From NCBI RefSeq assembly GCF_023277745.1, contig NZ_CP086322.1, positions 2,232,001 through 2,296,000 of the forward strand: a DNA stretch of 64,000 nt. Reading direction: 5' to 3'. Positions 34,479 to 42,852 of this stretch are shown here, one piece after another; positions within the stretch are counted from its first letter, which is position 1, and each line of letters starts with the position of its first letter. The DNA is from Streptomyces halobius. GTDB taxonomy: Bacteria; Actinomycetota; Actinomycetes; Streptomycetales; Streptomycetaceae. The position numbers and the translations under genes were made by a program. Below the pieces are notes generated by a model that was not told the DNA's origin, did no database searches, and saw only the letters and a list, made by a program, of their open reading frames with translations.

Positions 34479-35564
34479 CTAACGGACTGCCCAGCCGCGC
34501 TCGCGCAGGGCGTCGGTCAGTGGGCGGGCCGCGTCCGGGGCGACCAGGAGCTCGACCGCACCGTGCGGCGGCGCCGGCGTGTCGGGGAACGCCATGTCCT
34601 CCAGGTCCACGCGCGCCTCGCTCACATCGTCGAGCAGCCGCTCCAGGCGGCGGTCCTGTCCGCTGATGGAGACCGAGAGCGAGGTGGCGGAGCCCATCCC
34701 CCCGCCGCCGTACGGTGCCGTGATACGGGCCCGGCCCTCGCTGCCGCGGCGGAGGACGTCGGTGAGGTCGGCCAGGGCACCGTGCTGCTGTTCCGGGTCG
34801 CCGTCGGTCAGTCGTGCCAGTGCGTCGGCCGTTCTGCGCAGGTCCGCGGTGAGTTCGGCAAGCAGCACGCTGACGGCGGCGGCGTTGGCGGCGAGGATGT
34901 CGGTCCACAGCGCGGCGTCGCCGGCGGCGATCCGGGTGACGTCCCGCATGCCGCGGCCGGCCAGCCGTACCGCCTGGTCCTCGCCCTCCAGCAGCCGGGC
35001 CGCGGTGAGGCTCGCCATCAGGTGCGGCAGATGGGAGACCAGGGCCACCGCCCGGTCGTGCTCGGGTGGGTCCAGCAGCACCGGTACGGCGCCGCACAGG
35101 GAGACCAGTTCCAGGGCCCGGTTGAGCGCGTCTTCACTGGTTTCCGAGGTCGGGGTGAGCACCCAGTGGCGGTCGTGGAAGAGATCGGCGCGGGCCGCCA
35201 GCGGGCCGGAGCGTTCCCGTCCGGCCAGCGGATGCCCGCCCACCAAGGCGGTGGTGTCGCATCCGAGGGCCAGGCACTCGGCGTGCGGCAGGGCCTTGAC
35301 GCTCGCCACGTCCGTGTAGACCTTGGCCAGTCGGGCCTTCTGGTGGTCGGCGATGGTCCGGGCGATCTCCGACGGCGGGACGCAGATGACCGCGATGTCC
35401 ACGGGCGCCGACGGCGGTTCGGGGGTGCCCGCGCCCCGTGCGGCGGCGATCCGTACGCGGTGCCGGTCGCGGTCGATCACATGGGTGGTCACTCCCCGGG
35501 CGGTCAGTGCCAGGGCGATCGATGTGCCGACGAGTCCAGTGCCGACGACTGCAGCGGTATGCAA
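34479..35564 (-). CDS. tyrA: Prephenate dehydrogenase
   Basis: A 361-residue NAD(P)-dependent TyrA, converting prephenate to 4-hydroxyphenylpyruvate. The N-terminal Rossmann loop is VVGTGLVGTSIALAL; the catalytic His is in GGHPLAGRERSG, and HLPHLMA and GMRDVTRIAAGD are family motifs. The C-terminal 70 residues look like an ACT-type regulatory domain. The start is the TTG at 35564, with GAGGAG 7 nt upstream; the longer frame is antisense. It lies 104 nt after the exporter gene and far from the cmk neighbourhood where I would expect the housekeeping copy, so it is probably a dedicated copy supplying 4-hydroxyphenylpyruvate. Confidence 0.88.
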   Translation of the reverse strand: MHTAAVVGTGLVGTSIALALTARGVTTHVIDRDRHRVRIAAARGAGTPEPPSAPVDIAVICVPPSEIARTIADHQKARLAKVYTDVASVKALPHAECLALGCDTTALVGGHPLAGRERSGPLAARADLFHDRHWVLTPTSETSEDALNRALELVSLCGAVPVLLDPPEHDRAVALVSHLPHLMASLTAARLLEGEDQAVRLAGRGMRDVTRIAAGDAALWTDILAANAAAVSVLLAELTADLRRTADALARLTDGDPEQQHGALADLTDVLRRGSEGRARITAPYGGGGMGSATSLSVSISGQDRRLERLLDDVSEARVDLEDMAFPDTPAPPHGAVELLVAPDAARPLTDALRERGWAVR

Positions 35565-35668
35565 GGGGTCGCTCCTCGACCGTGGTGAGTGGGATGGCGC
35601 GGCGCGGCCGTTCAGCCCGCCGGGCTGCGGACGGACAGCGGACGGACTACGGACGGGCTGGGAACGGG

Positions 35669-36622
35669 CTACCGGTCGGCCGCGCTCGGTGCCGTCGGCT
35701 CCGGTTGTGCCGCCTGCTCCGCGGGGAACCGGTTGCCGGTCAGGCGCCGTAGCAGCGCCGGATTGGTCAGCATCACGGCATTGCCGACCAGGATCAGGAC
35801 GACGCCGGTCAGATCCCGTACCGTCCAGTGGAATTCCTCGAACACCGTGGACAACAGCAGCGCCACGATCGGGAAGAGCACCATCGCGTAGGCCGCACGC
35901 TCCCCGCCGATCCGGCCGAGCAGGGTGAGATAGGCGCCGAATCCGATCACCGAGCCGAAAACGGCCAGGTAGAGGAGCGAGCCGGTGTACTGGAGCGCGG
36001 GGTCGAACAGGCCGCCGTCCCCGAGGAACCCGGCGAACGGGGCCATCAGCAGCGCCCCGTAGGCCATGGCGTAGCCGGTGCCCTGGACCACCGGGATGCC
36101 CGCGGCCTGGGTCTTGCCGGAGACCACATTGCCCAGGCAGAACACCAGGGTGCCGAGGGCGGAGAGCGCGATGCCCTGTCCCGTTCCGGAGGTGAGGCCG
36201 AAGTTCTGGAATTCCGGCCAGAACACCGTGGCGATGCCCAGCAGCCCGATCCCGCCGCCGATGAGCATCTTGGCGGTGATCGCACGCTTGAAGAAGAGGC
36301 GGGCGAACGCCATGTTCACCACCAGCGACATCGCGAAGATGATCGAGACGAGGCCGGTGGTCAGATGCTGTTCGGCGAAGTAGAAGCAGACGAAGTTGGT
36401 GGAGAACATCAGCCCGCCCATGAGGACGAACTGTCCGTGTACACGGAGCGGATAGCGCAGGGGCAGTCCACGCAGTCGCGCCCACGCCAGCAGGATCACG
36501 GCCGCCAGGGCGAACCGGTAGGCGATCGATGCCGTGGGGTGCACCTCTCCGAGCTGGCCCTTGATCGCCAGCCAGGTGGAGCCCCAGATCAGCACCGTCA
36601 CCATGTAGAGGACGGCGTTCAC
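35669..36622 (-). CDS. EamA/DMT family exporter
   Basis: A 317-residue inner-membrane protein with ten hydrophobic helices arranged as two EamA repeats (VTVLIWGSTWLAIKGQLG at the start; AVFGSVIGFGAYLTLLGRIG in the second). DMT exporters of this type move amino acids and small metabolites out of the cell. It overlaps the aminotransferase gene by 4 nt (GTGA), which ties it to the arylglycine-type pathway and makes export of the product the most economical role. The C-terminal 30 residues are soluble and Pro/Ala-rich. Confidence 0.88.
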   Translation of the reverse strand: MNAVLYMVTVLIWGSTWLAIKGQLGEVHPTASIAYRFALAAVILLAWARLRGLPLRYPLRVHGQFVLMGGLMFSTNFVCFYFAEQHLTTGLVSIIFAMSLVVNMAFARLFFKRAITAKMLIGGGIGLLGIATVFWPEFQNFGLTSGTGQGIALSALGTLVFCLGNVVSGKTQAAGIPVVQGTGYAMAYGALLMAPFAGFLGDGGLFDPALQYTGSLLYLAVFGSVIGFGAYLTLLGRIGGERAAYAMVLFPIVALLLSTVFEEFHWTVRDLTGVVLILVGNAVMLTNPALLRRLTGNRFPAEQAAQPEPTAPSAADR

Positions 36623-37995
36623 AGGCAGCTCCGTTCCAGCAGGGCCACCAACCGGCGGGCTCCTTCGGTGACTTGTTGCGGCGTCAGGTAGCTCAGCGAG
36701 AGCCGCATCTGATGTCCGCCGCCGCTGTCCGGGGCCGGATCCGGATCCTGGTCCGGGCCCGCGCCCCCGTCCGCATCCCCGTCCGCGTCCGGATAGAAGT
36801 ACCTCATGGGCGTCCAGATCACCCCGTGCTCCCGTGCGGACTCTTCGAGCAGCGCGTTGTCCGCCGGGACGGGGAGGGTCAGGGTGAGGAAGAAGCCGCC
36901 CTCGGGCGCGTTCCAGTGGATCCCGGCCGCCTCGCGCCGTTCCGGGGGCAGCAGCCGTTCCAGGCAGTCGAGCAGGACCGCCAGGTTCTCCCGGTAGAAG
37001 TCGGCGGCCGGTTTGTTGGCCTCCCGCAGGCGGAAGTCGTGGGTGAGCAGCATGCCCCCGATGACCGCCTGGCTGATGGCCGGGGTATTCACCGTCACCA
37101 TGCCCTTGATCTTGGACAGTTCGTCCGCCAGCAGCGTACGGCTGCCGTCCGGCGCCTGGACCTGCTGGTCGGCGACCACATAGCCGACCCGGGCGCCGGG
37201 GAAGCAGGTCTTGGCGAAGGAACCGAGGTAGATCACCCGCTGCCGACGGTCCAGCGCCTTGAGCGTGGCCAGGCCGCTGCCGGTCCGTGTGAAGAACCCG
37301 TACGGGTTGTCCTCCAGGAGGAGCAGGTCGTCCTCCTCGGCCAGTTCGAGCAACTGGTGGCGGGCGGGCAGGGGCAGACAGGTGCCGGTCGGGTTGGAGA
37401 AGTCCGGCACCAGGTAGAGGGCGCGCGGCCGCTTGCCCGCCGCACGCAGCCCGGCGACGGTCCGCCGCACCGTCTCCGGGTCGGTCCCGTTCTCGCCCTC
37501 CGGCACGTGTACGGTCTCGATGTTCAGCAGCCGGGCCGCGCCGGTGACCCCGACGTAGCAGGGCGAGGAGACCAGCAGGACGTCCAACGGGTCGCGGAAC
37601 AGTGCGCGGAGGGCGAGGAACATGCCTTCCTGGCAGCCGACGGTGACCACGAGGGACTCGGGGGACACCTGGATGCCCTCGTCGTTGCGCAGGGCGCGGG
37701 CCACCAGTTCATGGATCTGGCCGTTGGTCCGGCCGTACTGGAAGAGCATCGTCCGGACCTCGTCGGGGGTCCGGCCCAGCTCCTCGGAGAGATACCGCTT
37801 GTAGGCGTCGAGGTAGTAGCCGATCCGCTCGACCTCGAACAGCCCCTCATAGGGGCGGCCCGGCCCGAAGGAGATCGCTTCCGGATAGCGGGAGGTGACC
37901 TCGTTGAGGAAGTTCATCACCTCCATCAGCGGGTCGCCGAGCGAGCCGTGCAGATCGTCGGCCGACAGCACGGTGGCGGGGGAACCGTGACTCAC
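36619..37995 (-). CDS. hpgT: HpgT-like PLP aminotransferase
   Basis: A 458-residue fold-type I aminotransferase of the MocR/aminotransferase-like class without an HTH domain. The PLP lysine is in YLGSFAKTCFPGARVGY, and the cofactor ring partner in PDFSNPTGT and LLLEDNPYGFF. ISFGPGRPYEGLF and FQYGRTNGQIHELVARAL resemble 4-hydroxyphenylglycine transaminases, which aminate 4-hydroxyphenylglyoxylate using tyrosine and so regenerate 4-hydroxyphenylpyruvate. An acidic Asp/Gly-rich insertion (YPDADGDADGGAGPDQDP) lies near the C-terminus. The GTG start overlaps the dioxygenase stop by 4 nt. Confidence 0.8.
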   Translation of the reverse strand: MSHGSPATVLSADDLHGSLGDPLMEVMNFLNEVTSRYPEAISFGPGRPYEGLFEVERIGYYLDAYKRYLSEELGRTPDEVRTMLFQYGRTNGQIHELVARALRNDEGIQVSPESLVVTVGCQEGMFLALRALFRDPLDVLLVSSPCYVGVTGAARLLNIETVHVPEGENGTDPETVRRTVAGLRAAGKRPRALYLVPDFSNPTGTCLPLPARHQLLELAEEDDLLLLEDNPYGFFTRTGSGLATLKALDRRQRVIYLGSFAKTCFPGARVGYVVADQQVQAPDGSRTLLADELSKIKGMVTVNTPAISQAVIGGMLLTHDFRLREANKPAADFYRENLAVLLDCLERLLPPERREAAGIHWNAPEGGFFLTLTLPVPADNALLEESAREHGVIWTPMRYFYPDADGDADGGAGPDQDPDPAPDSGGGHQMRLSLSYLTPQQVTEGARRLVALLERSCL

Positions 37996-38951
37996 CGGGG
38001 GTCCTCCCACAGGACGGGGCAGAAGTCCGGGTCGGTGTAGTCGGGGTTGCCGTTCGCGTCCGCGCGGACGAGCACGTCGTTGTTGTAGACGACGCGGTTG
38101 CCGGTGGAGAGCTCGTAGGGCCGCCACTGGTTGGTCCGGTCCTGCAGGTGCAGGGAGATCGCGCGGCGCGGCCGGTCGCTGAGGTTGTAGCCACTGCCGT
38201 GGTAGGTGCGGCAGTGGTGGAAGCTGATGTGGCCCTTGGGGATGTTCACCGGGACCTTGCGGACCTCGCCGTTGTTGAAGGCGGCGTTCTCCTGGAGCAT
38301 CTCCTCCAGCTCCGAGCGGTCACGATCGGCGAAGTGCCGGCTGGTGGAGTCGTCGCCGCCGGTCTCCTTCCAGCGGTGGCTGCCGTCGACCATCGTGATC
38401 GTCCCCATCTCCTCGTCACAGTCGTGGAAGGGGATGAAGGCGGTGAGCATCTCGTCGGAGGAGCAGGTCTGCCAGTAGTGGCGGTCGAAGTGCCAGGGCA
38501 CGATGTTGCGGGCGTCGTCCGCGCGCTGCGGCTTGTGGATGAGGGTGCTGTTCCACAGGCGTATCTGGCCGGTCTGCGCGATACGTGCCGCCACCGCCGC
38601 GATGAGCGGCTTGGCGAGGATGGAGCCGATGGTGTCGTGCTCGTAGAAGATGTAGTCGTTGTGCCGGTGCACATCGCCCTGCTCGGGCTCCCAGTACGCC
38701 AGGCGGGGCGGCCGCTGGGGCAGCGTACGGTCCCGGTGGCCGGCGTAGAAGCGGTCGGCCGCGGCGTTCATGAGGTCGACTTCCTCGTCGGTCAGCAGCT
38801 TCTTCGACAGATACCAGCCGTGCTCCTGGTAGAACCGCACCTCTTCGTCGGACGGCAGCAGATCCCGCTCGGCGTCGGTCAGCGTGAAGCGTGCGTCGGT
38901 CGGCGTGCGGCGTGCGTCGGTCAGCGAGTGGCGTGCGTCGTTCGTCGTCAT
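37992..38951 (-). CDS. PhyH family Fe(II)/2-oxoglutarate dioxygenase
   Basis: A 319-residue non-haem iron dioxygenase. The iron triad is HFD in VPWHFDRHYWQ and the distal His in CRTYHGSGYNLS; the Arg in RPRRAISLHL should hold 2-oxoglutarate. Family members hydroxylate or halogenate small molecules and carrier-bound acids. The minimal 4-hydroxyphenylglycine pathway has no such enzyme, so this is the likely tailoring step. The N-terminus carries a short repeat, SLTDARR-TPTDARF-TLTDAE. It overlaps both neighbours by 4 nt, so it is an integral operon member. Confidence 0.85.
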   Translation of the reverse strand: MTTNDARHSLTDARRTPTDARFTLTDAERDLLPSDEEVRFYQEHGWYLSKKLLTDEEVDLMNAAADRFYAGHRDRTLPQRPPRLAYWEPEQGDVHRHNDYIFYEHDTIGSILAKPLIAAVAARIAQTGQIRLWNSTLIHKPQRADDARNIVPWHFDRHYWQTCSSDEMLTAFIPFHDCDEEMGTITMVDGSHRWKETGGDDSTSRHFADRDRSELEEMLQENAAFNNGEVRKVPVNIPKGHISFHHCRTYHGSGYNLSDRPRRAISLHLQDRTNQWRPYELSTGNRVVYNNDVLVRADANGNPDYTDPDFCPVLWEDPR

Positions 38952-40120
38952 GCCATGTCCTTGTCGTTCGGGGTGGGGTGGTGGGGGAGGCGCGCGGAAC
39001 GGTGCAGGAGGTCCCGGTCGATCAGGTCCAGGCGGGGGCGGCCGGTCAGCGCCATCGCCTCTTCCAGCTCGGCCCGGAGTGTGCCGAGGACCCGTTCGAC
39101 GCCGTCGGCGCCGTCGACGGCGAGGCCCCAGAGCACGGGGCGGCCGACGAGCACCGCGCGGGCGCCGAGCGCCAGTGCCTTGAGGACGTCCGTACCGCGG
39201 CGGATACCGCCGTCCACGAGGACCTCGCAGTGGGCGGGCACGGCGTCGACGACTTCGCGGAGCGCGTCCAGTGCCGGTACCGCGCCGTCGAGTTGGCGGC
39301 CGCCGTGGGTGGACACGATCAGCCCGGCCACCCCGAGTTCCGCGGCCCGCCGGGCGTCCCGCGCGGTGAGGACGCCCTTGAGCACCAGCGGCAGGCTGGT
39401 CAGCGAGCGCAGCCAGGCCAGGTCCTCCCAGGTGAACGCGGCGTCGTGGTGCAGGGCGGCGTGTTCGGCCAGTGTGGAGCTGCCGGAGCGGCCGCGGTGC
39501 AGTCCGGCCCCCTGGCCGTCGTCGAGATTGGCCGGCCGGACGTACGGGGGCAGGCCGAAGCCATTGCGCAGATCGCGTTCCCGGCGCGCCATCCTCGGGG
39601 TGTCGACGGTGATCACCAGGGCCCGGTAGCCGGCGGCCTCGGCCCGGCGTACGAGGGACTCGGTGATCTCCCGACGGCGCATCACATACAGCTGGAACCA
39701 CAGCGGGCCGGTCGCGGCCCGTGCGGTCTCCTCCAGCGTCTTGCTGGCGAAGGTGCTGGCGATGGTCAGCGCGCCCACCGCACCGGCCGCGCGGGCGGTG
39801 GCGATCTCACCGTCCGCGTGCACCAGTCGGTGGAAGGCCATGGGCGCGATACCGACCGGGAAGTCCACGGGCCTGCCGAGCAGGGTGGTCCCCAGCTCGC
39901 AGTGCGACACATCGACGAGGGCCGAAGGACGCAGCCGGTAGCGGTCGTAGGCCGCGCGCTCCTCGCGCAGGGTGACCTCGTCGCCGCTGCCGCCGGCGAT
40001 GTAGTCCCACACGGACCGGTCGAGCCGGGCGCGTGCCGCCGCCGCGTAGTCCTGCGGGGTCAGGAGCGTGTCCGGCCGGTCGTCGGAGGGTTCGGCCCGT
40101 CCGGCCCCCGGTGCGGTCAT
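38948..40120 (-). CDS. hmo: FMN-dependent alpha-hydroxy-acid oxidase (4-hydroxymandelate oxidase-like)
   Basis: A 390-residue TIM-barrel flavoenzyme of the lactate/glycolate/mandelate oxidase family. The substrate Tyr region is VWDYIAGGSGDEVTLREE, the FMN contacts GIAPMAFHRLVH and LYVMRR, and the catalytic His lies in VSTHGGRQLDG (the common SNHGG reads STHGG here). The phosphate loop is VDGGIRRGTDVLKALALGA. Next to a 4-hydroxymandelate synthase-like gene it should oxidise 4-hydroxymandelate to 4-hydroxyphenylglyoxylate. It overlaps hmaS and phyH by 4 nt each. Confidence 0.88.
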   Translation of the reverse strand: MTAPGAGRAEPSDDRPDTLLTPQDYAAAARARLDRSVWDYIAGGSGDEVTLREERAAYDRYRLRPSALVDVSHCELGTTLLGRPVDFPVGIAPMAFHRLVHADGEIATARAAGAVGALTIASTFASKTLEETARAATGPLWFQLYVMRRREITESLVRRAEAAGYRALVITVDTPRMARRERDLRNGFGLPPYVRPANLDDGQGAGLHRGRSGSSTLAEHAALHHDAAFTWEDLAWLRSLTSLPLVLKGVLTARDARRAAELGVAGLIVSTHGGRQLDGAVPALDALREVVDAVPAHCEVLVDGGIRRGTDVLKALALGARAVLVGRPVLWGLAVDGADGVERVLGTLRAELEEAMALTGRPRLDLIDRDLLHRSARLPHHPTPNDKDMA

Positions 40121-41250
40121 GCGTCGGCCCCCGCCGCGGCACCGACCGGTACGGCGGCGCTCGGGGCATCGGCGCGCTCACGCTCCACGGCCTCGTAGAG
40201 GGCCTTGATGTTGCCGCTGCCGAAGGTACGTGCGTCCAGCCGCTGGATCAGCTCGAAGAACACCGTCCGGCGGGCGTAGGGAGAGCGGGTGAACACCTGG
40301 ATCAGGTGGCCCCATTCGTCCCGGTCGGCCAGCAGGCCCAGTTCCTGCAGCACCGCCGTGTCGATGTCCACCTTGATGCCCCGCTCGGCCAGCGCGGAGT
40401 AGTATCCGGCCGGGGTCTTCAGCAACTCCACGCCGGAGGCGCGCAGTTCACGGGCTGCCCGGACGATGTCGTCGGTGCCGTAGGCCACATGCTGGACGCC
40501 GGGGCCGTCGAAGCCTTCGAGGAAGTCGTTCAGCTGCCCGCGGTCACCGACCGGATCCGGTTCCACCATGGTGAAGGTGACGCCCCGGGTCTCGTCCTGG
40601 ACGACCTTCGAGGCCATCGCCTGACCGCCGACGACGATGTACTCGTCGTAGGTGTGCCGCAGCCCCAGCGCCCGCCGATAGAAGTCGACCATGGTCTCCA
40701 GGGATCCGGCGCGCAGGCACAGGGCCAGGTGGTCGACCGAGCGCAGCAGCTCGGGGCCCGGCTCGGCGACCTCGGGGAAGGACTGATATCGCCGAGGCAG
40801 GAAGGATCCCGCGGGCTCCGGCGTTCCTGATGCGCCGTCATTTTCACGCTGTATCAGGGTGTGGACCAGGTCGTTGGTGGCGGCGATGGTGGCCCGGGTG
40901 ACCCGGCCGGTGGCGTCCTCGAAGATCTCCGGCTCCGCGACGGCCTCGGCCCCGGCGGCCAGCGCCCGCTCGAAGTCGCCGGCCGCGTCGTCCGTCCGGA
41001 GGGCCACATCGCGCACCCCGTCGCCGTGCCTGCGGACGAAGCGGGATGCCGCGTGGTCGGCGTGCAGGGCGGAGGTCAGCACCAGGCGCACGCCGCCGTG
41101 CGCCAGCACCAGCGAGCGGGCGCCGGCCAGTCCGGTGAGCGGCCCCGCTTCGGCTACCACCCGGAATCCGTAGGTGCCGCAGTAGTAGTGGGACGCCTGG
41201 AGGACGTCCCCCACGAAGAATTCGACATGGTCGACGGAATGGACAGTCAC
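40117..41250 (-). CDS. hmaS: 4-hydroxymandelate synthase-like dioxygenase (HPPD superfamily)
   Basis: A 377-residue vicinal-oxygen-chelate enzyme in two halves. Iron ligands are His in VDHLALCLRAG, His in GVQHVAYGTDD and Glu in VFFELIQRL. Both HmaS and 4-hydroxyphenylpyruvate dioxygenase have these. The C-terminal helix that reads GNF in the HPPDs I know reads FGSGNIKALYEA here, and a large aromatic at this site is one of the features that separates the two activities. Together with the oxidase and HpgT-like genes this favours HmaS, which turns 4-hydroxyphenylpyruvate into 4-hydroxymandelate. It is the first gene of the operon, with a GTG start. Confidence 0.8.
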   Translation of the reverse strand: MTVHSVDHVEFFVGDVLQASHYYCGTYGFRVVAEAGPLTGLAGARSLVLAHGGVRLVLTSALHADHAASRFVRRHGDGVRDVALRTDDAAGDFERALAAGAEAVAEPEIFEDATGRVTRATIAATNDLVHTLIQRENDGASGTPEPAGSFLPRRYQSFPEVAEPGPELLRSVDHLALCLRAGSLETMVDFYRRALGLRHTYDEYIVVGGQAMASKVVQDETRGVTFTMVEPDPVGDRGQLNDFLEGFDGPGVQHVAYGTDDIVRAARELRASGVELLKTPAGYYSALAERGIKVDIDTAVLQELGLLADRDEWGHLIQVFTRSPYARRTVFFELIQRLDARTFGSGNIKALYEAVERERADAPSAAVPVGAAAGADA

Positions 41251-41330
41251 ATTGATCCAATCGCTGGTTCAGATCGCCGGTTCAGATCTCTGATCACTAC
41301 TGATCACTGGGGTTCGGATCAGTGGTTCAA
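41251..41330 (-). promoter_or_regulatory. GATC-rich operator/promoter region of the arylglycine-type operon
   Basis: Within 70 bp upstream of hmaS there are six GATC sites. They form direct repeats GGTTCAGATC (41266 and 41279) and TGATCACT (41291 and 41301), and an inverted repeat ACTGATC (41299-41305) / GATCAGT (41317-41323). No regulator gene is adjacent. Confidence 0.5.
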
Positions 41331-41524
41331 GACGTTCGGAAAGACGCGGGGACGCGTTGCGGGAGCGCCCCGGGTCCGGCGCGGAGGTGGTCGGTGGCGA
41401 TACGGGCGGGGCCGTCCGTCGCGGGGTTCCGGCCGGGTGACGAATCAAGAAGTCGTCAGGTGCCGCATGAGTCATGGACCAAGGCGGCGATGTTCAGCCG
41501 TTCGGGCGTCGCATCTGGGGCCGT

Positions 41525-42241
41525 TCACACCGCTCCGGTCGCCTCCGCTTCCGTTGCGTCGGCGAGAGCGCGGAAGACATAGGCGGTCGAGGTGGCCCCC
41601 GGGTCCTGGTGACCGACGCTGCGCAGCCCCAGATACGACGCCCGGCCCTTCCCGGCCTGCATCGCGACGGTGGCCCGCATCCCGGCTTCGGCCGCGTCGG
41701 CCGCGGCGTGTGCGGCCGTACGGAAGTCGGCGCCGGAATGCGCGGCGTCGTGGAACGCGCGATAGGCGGGCGCGTAGGCGTCGATCATGGTCTTGTCGCC
41801 GGGCACCGCAGCACCCAGCTGCTGGATCTTTTCGAGCCCGGCGGCGAGCGCCGCCGCGAACCGCGTGGCGTCGGTATCCGTCTCTGCCTCGTGGTCGGTC
41901 CCGGTGCCCAGCTCGGTGCCGTTCTCGGTGTCGTCCTCGGTGCCGTCCTCGGTGTCGAGGGCCGCACCGAGGGCACGGAAGGCGCTGCCGAACAGCGGGC
42001 CGGAGGCTCCCCCGACGACGGACACCAGGGTCCTGCCCGTCTGCACGAGTATCTCCTCGGCCGTGGCGGCGGACCATGTGCCGCTGTCGAGACCGGCGCG
42101 CACCGCGAAGAAGCCACGGGCCATGTTGGCCCCGTGATCGCCATCCCCGATGGCCGAGTCCAGTGTGGTGAGGTGCTCCTGGTTCCGGCTCATGGCAGAG
42201 GCGATGTTCTGCACCCAGTGACGGGCGAGCGAAACATCCAC
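41525..42241 (-). CDS. dhaL: Dihydroxyacetone kinase ADP-binding subunit DhaL
   Basis: A 238-residue all-helical DhaL. The nucleotide site is LDSAIGDGDHGANMARG near residue 30, with VVGGASGPLFGSAFRAL and the PGDKTMIDAYAPA loop. In PTS-type systems DhaL holds ADP that is recharged by DhaM and passes the phosphate to dihydroxyacetone bound on DhaK. An acidic Asp/Glu/Thr/Gly-rich insertion of about 30 residues (after LGAALDTED) makes it longer than usual; it is encoded by a 12-bp tandem repeat around 41912-41959. The start is the GTG at 42241 after AAGGAG. No dhaK is present. Confidence 0.88.
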   Translation of the reverse strand: MDVSLARHWVQNIASAMSRNQEHLTTLDSAIGDGDHGANMARGFFAVRAGLDSGTWSAATAEEILVQTGRTLVSVVGGASGPLFGSAFRALGAALDTEDGTEDDTENGTELGTGTDHEAETDTDATRFAAALAAGLEKIQQLGAAVPGDKTMIDAYAPAYRAFHDAAHSGADFRTAAHAAADAAEAGMRATVAMQAGKGRASYLGLRSVGHQDPGATSTAYVFRALADATEAEATGAV

Positions 42242-42852
42242 CGGTACTCCTTCGGTTTCACGGTTCGTCGTGCGCTTCGCGGGTCGTCGTGCGAATCTTC
42301 GCGGGTCGTGCACTTCGGGGTCGTCGTGCCTTTCGCGGTCGGGGTGCGCTTCGGGGTCGGGTCCCGGAGCTGCGGGACTGCTCACGCCGGGTTCCGCGGG
42401 GACTACCGAGGACTACGTTGGCCTCGGCGAGGACGTCGAACCCCAACAGGGCGGTGTCACCATGGAGGTCGACGGAGACGAGAGTGCCTGAGGTGAGGCA
42501 CGCCGACCGCCCGACGGCGGTACGGACTCGGCTGAGTTGACGGGCTTCTTCGCAGTCTTCCGCATGGCAGGCGCTCCTTCGCTCCCCCGTGATCGCAGCC
42601 GTGAGCGGTGAGTCGGACCACTGGCAGGTCCCGAAAGCTGTTCGGCATTACCGAATGACCACGGGAAGCAAAGCCCACTGACCCCGGCCCCGTCAAGGGC
42701 TTGCCGCAGAGTGGCCCGGAAGACCGCTGATCTTGACCGAACGGTCGCTCGCGCATGGCGAGTTGATGCGCCCTCAATGACGCCGAGGGCGCTCCGAGGC
42801 GTACCCCTTGGGGACGCCCAAAGGAGTGCCCCAGGGGACACCCCGAAAGGCG
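42242..42852. other. Gene-free stretch where dhaK would be expected
   Basis: A 611-bp interval between dhaL and iclR. I find no DhaK sequence in any frame. A small leftward frame (42446-42258, LGFDVLAEANVVLG) is not recognised. Near 42798-42842 two CCCC(T/A)NGGGG-type palindromes follow the iclR stop and may terminate it. Confidence 0.5.
42275..42361. repeat. Degenerate tandem array, about 17-19 bp
   Basis: Five imperfect copies of a unit near CTTCGCGGGTCGTCGTGCG lie head to tail just upstream of dhaL. Confidence 0.7.

Noticed and set aside
40117..41250. Annotation as homogentisate-forming 4-hydroxyphenylpyruvate dioxygenase
   Set aside because: Not excluded, but the GNI helix and the oxidase/HpgT/prephenate dehydrogenase context favour 4-hydroxymandelate synthase. 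No homogentisate genes are nearby.
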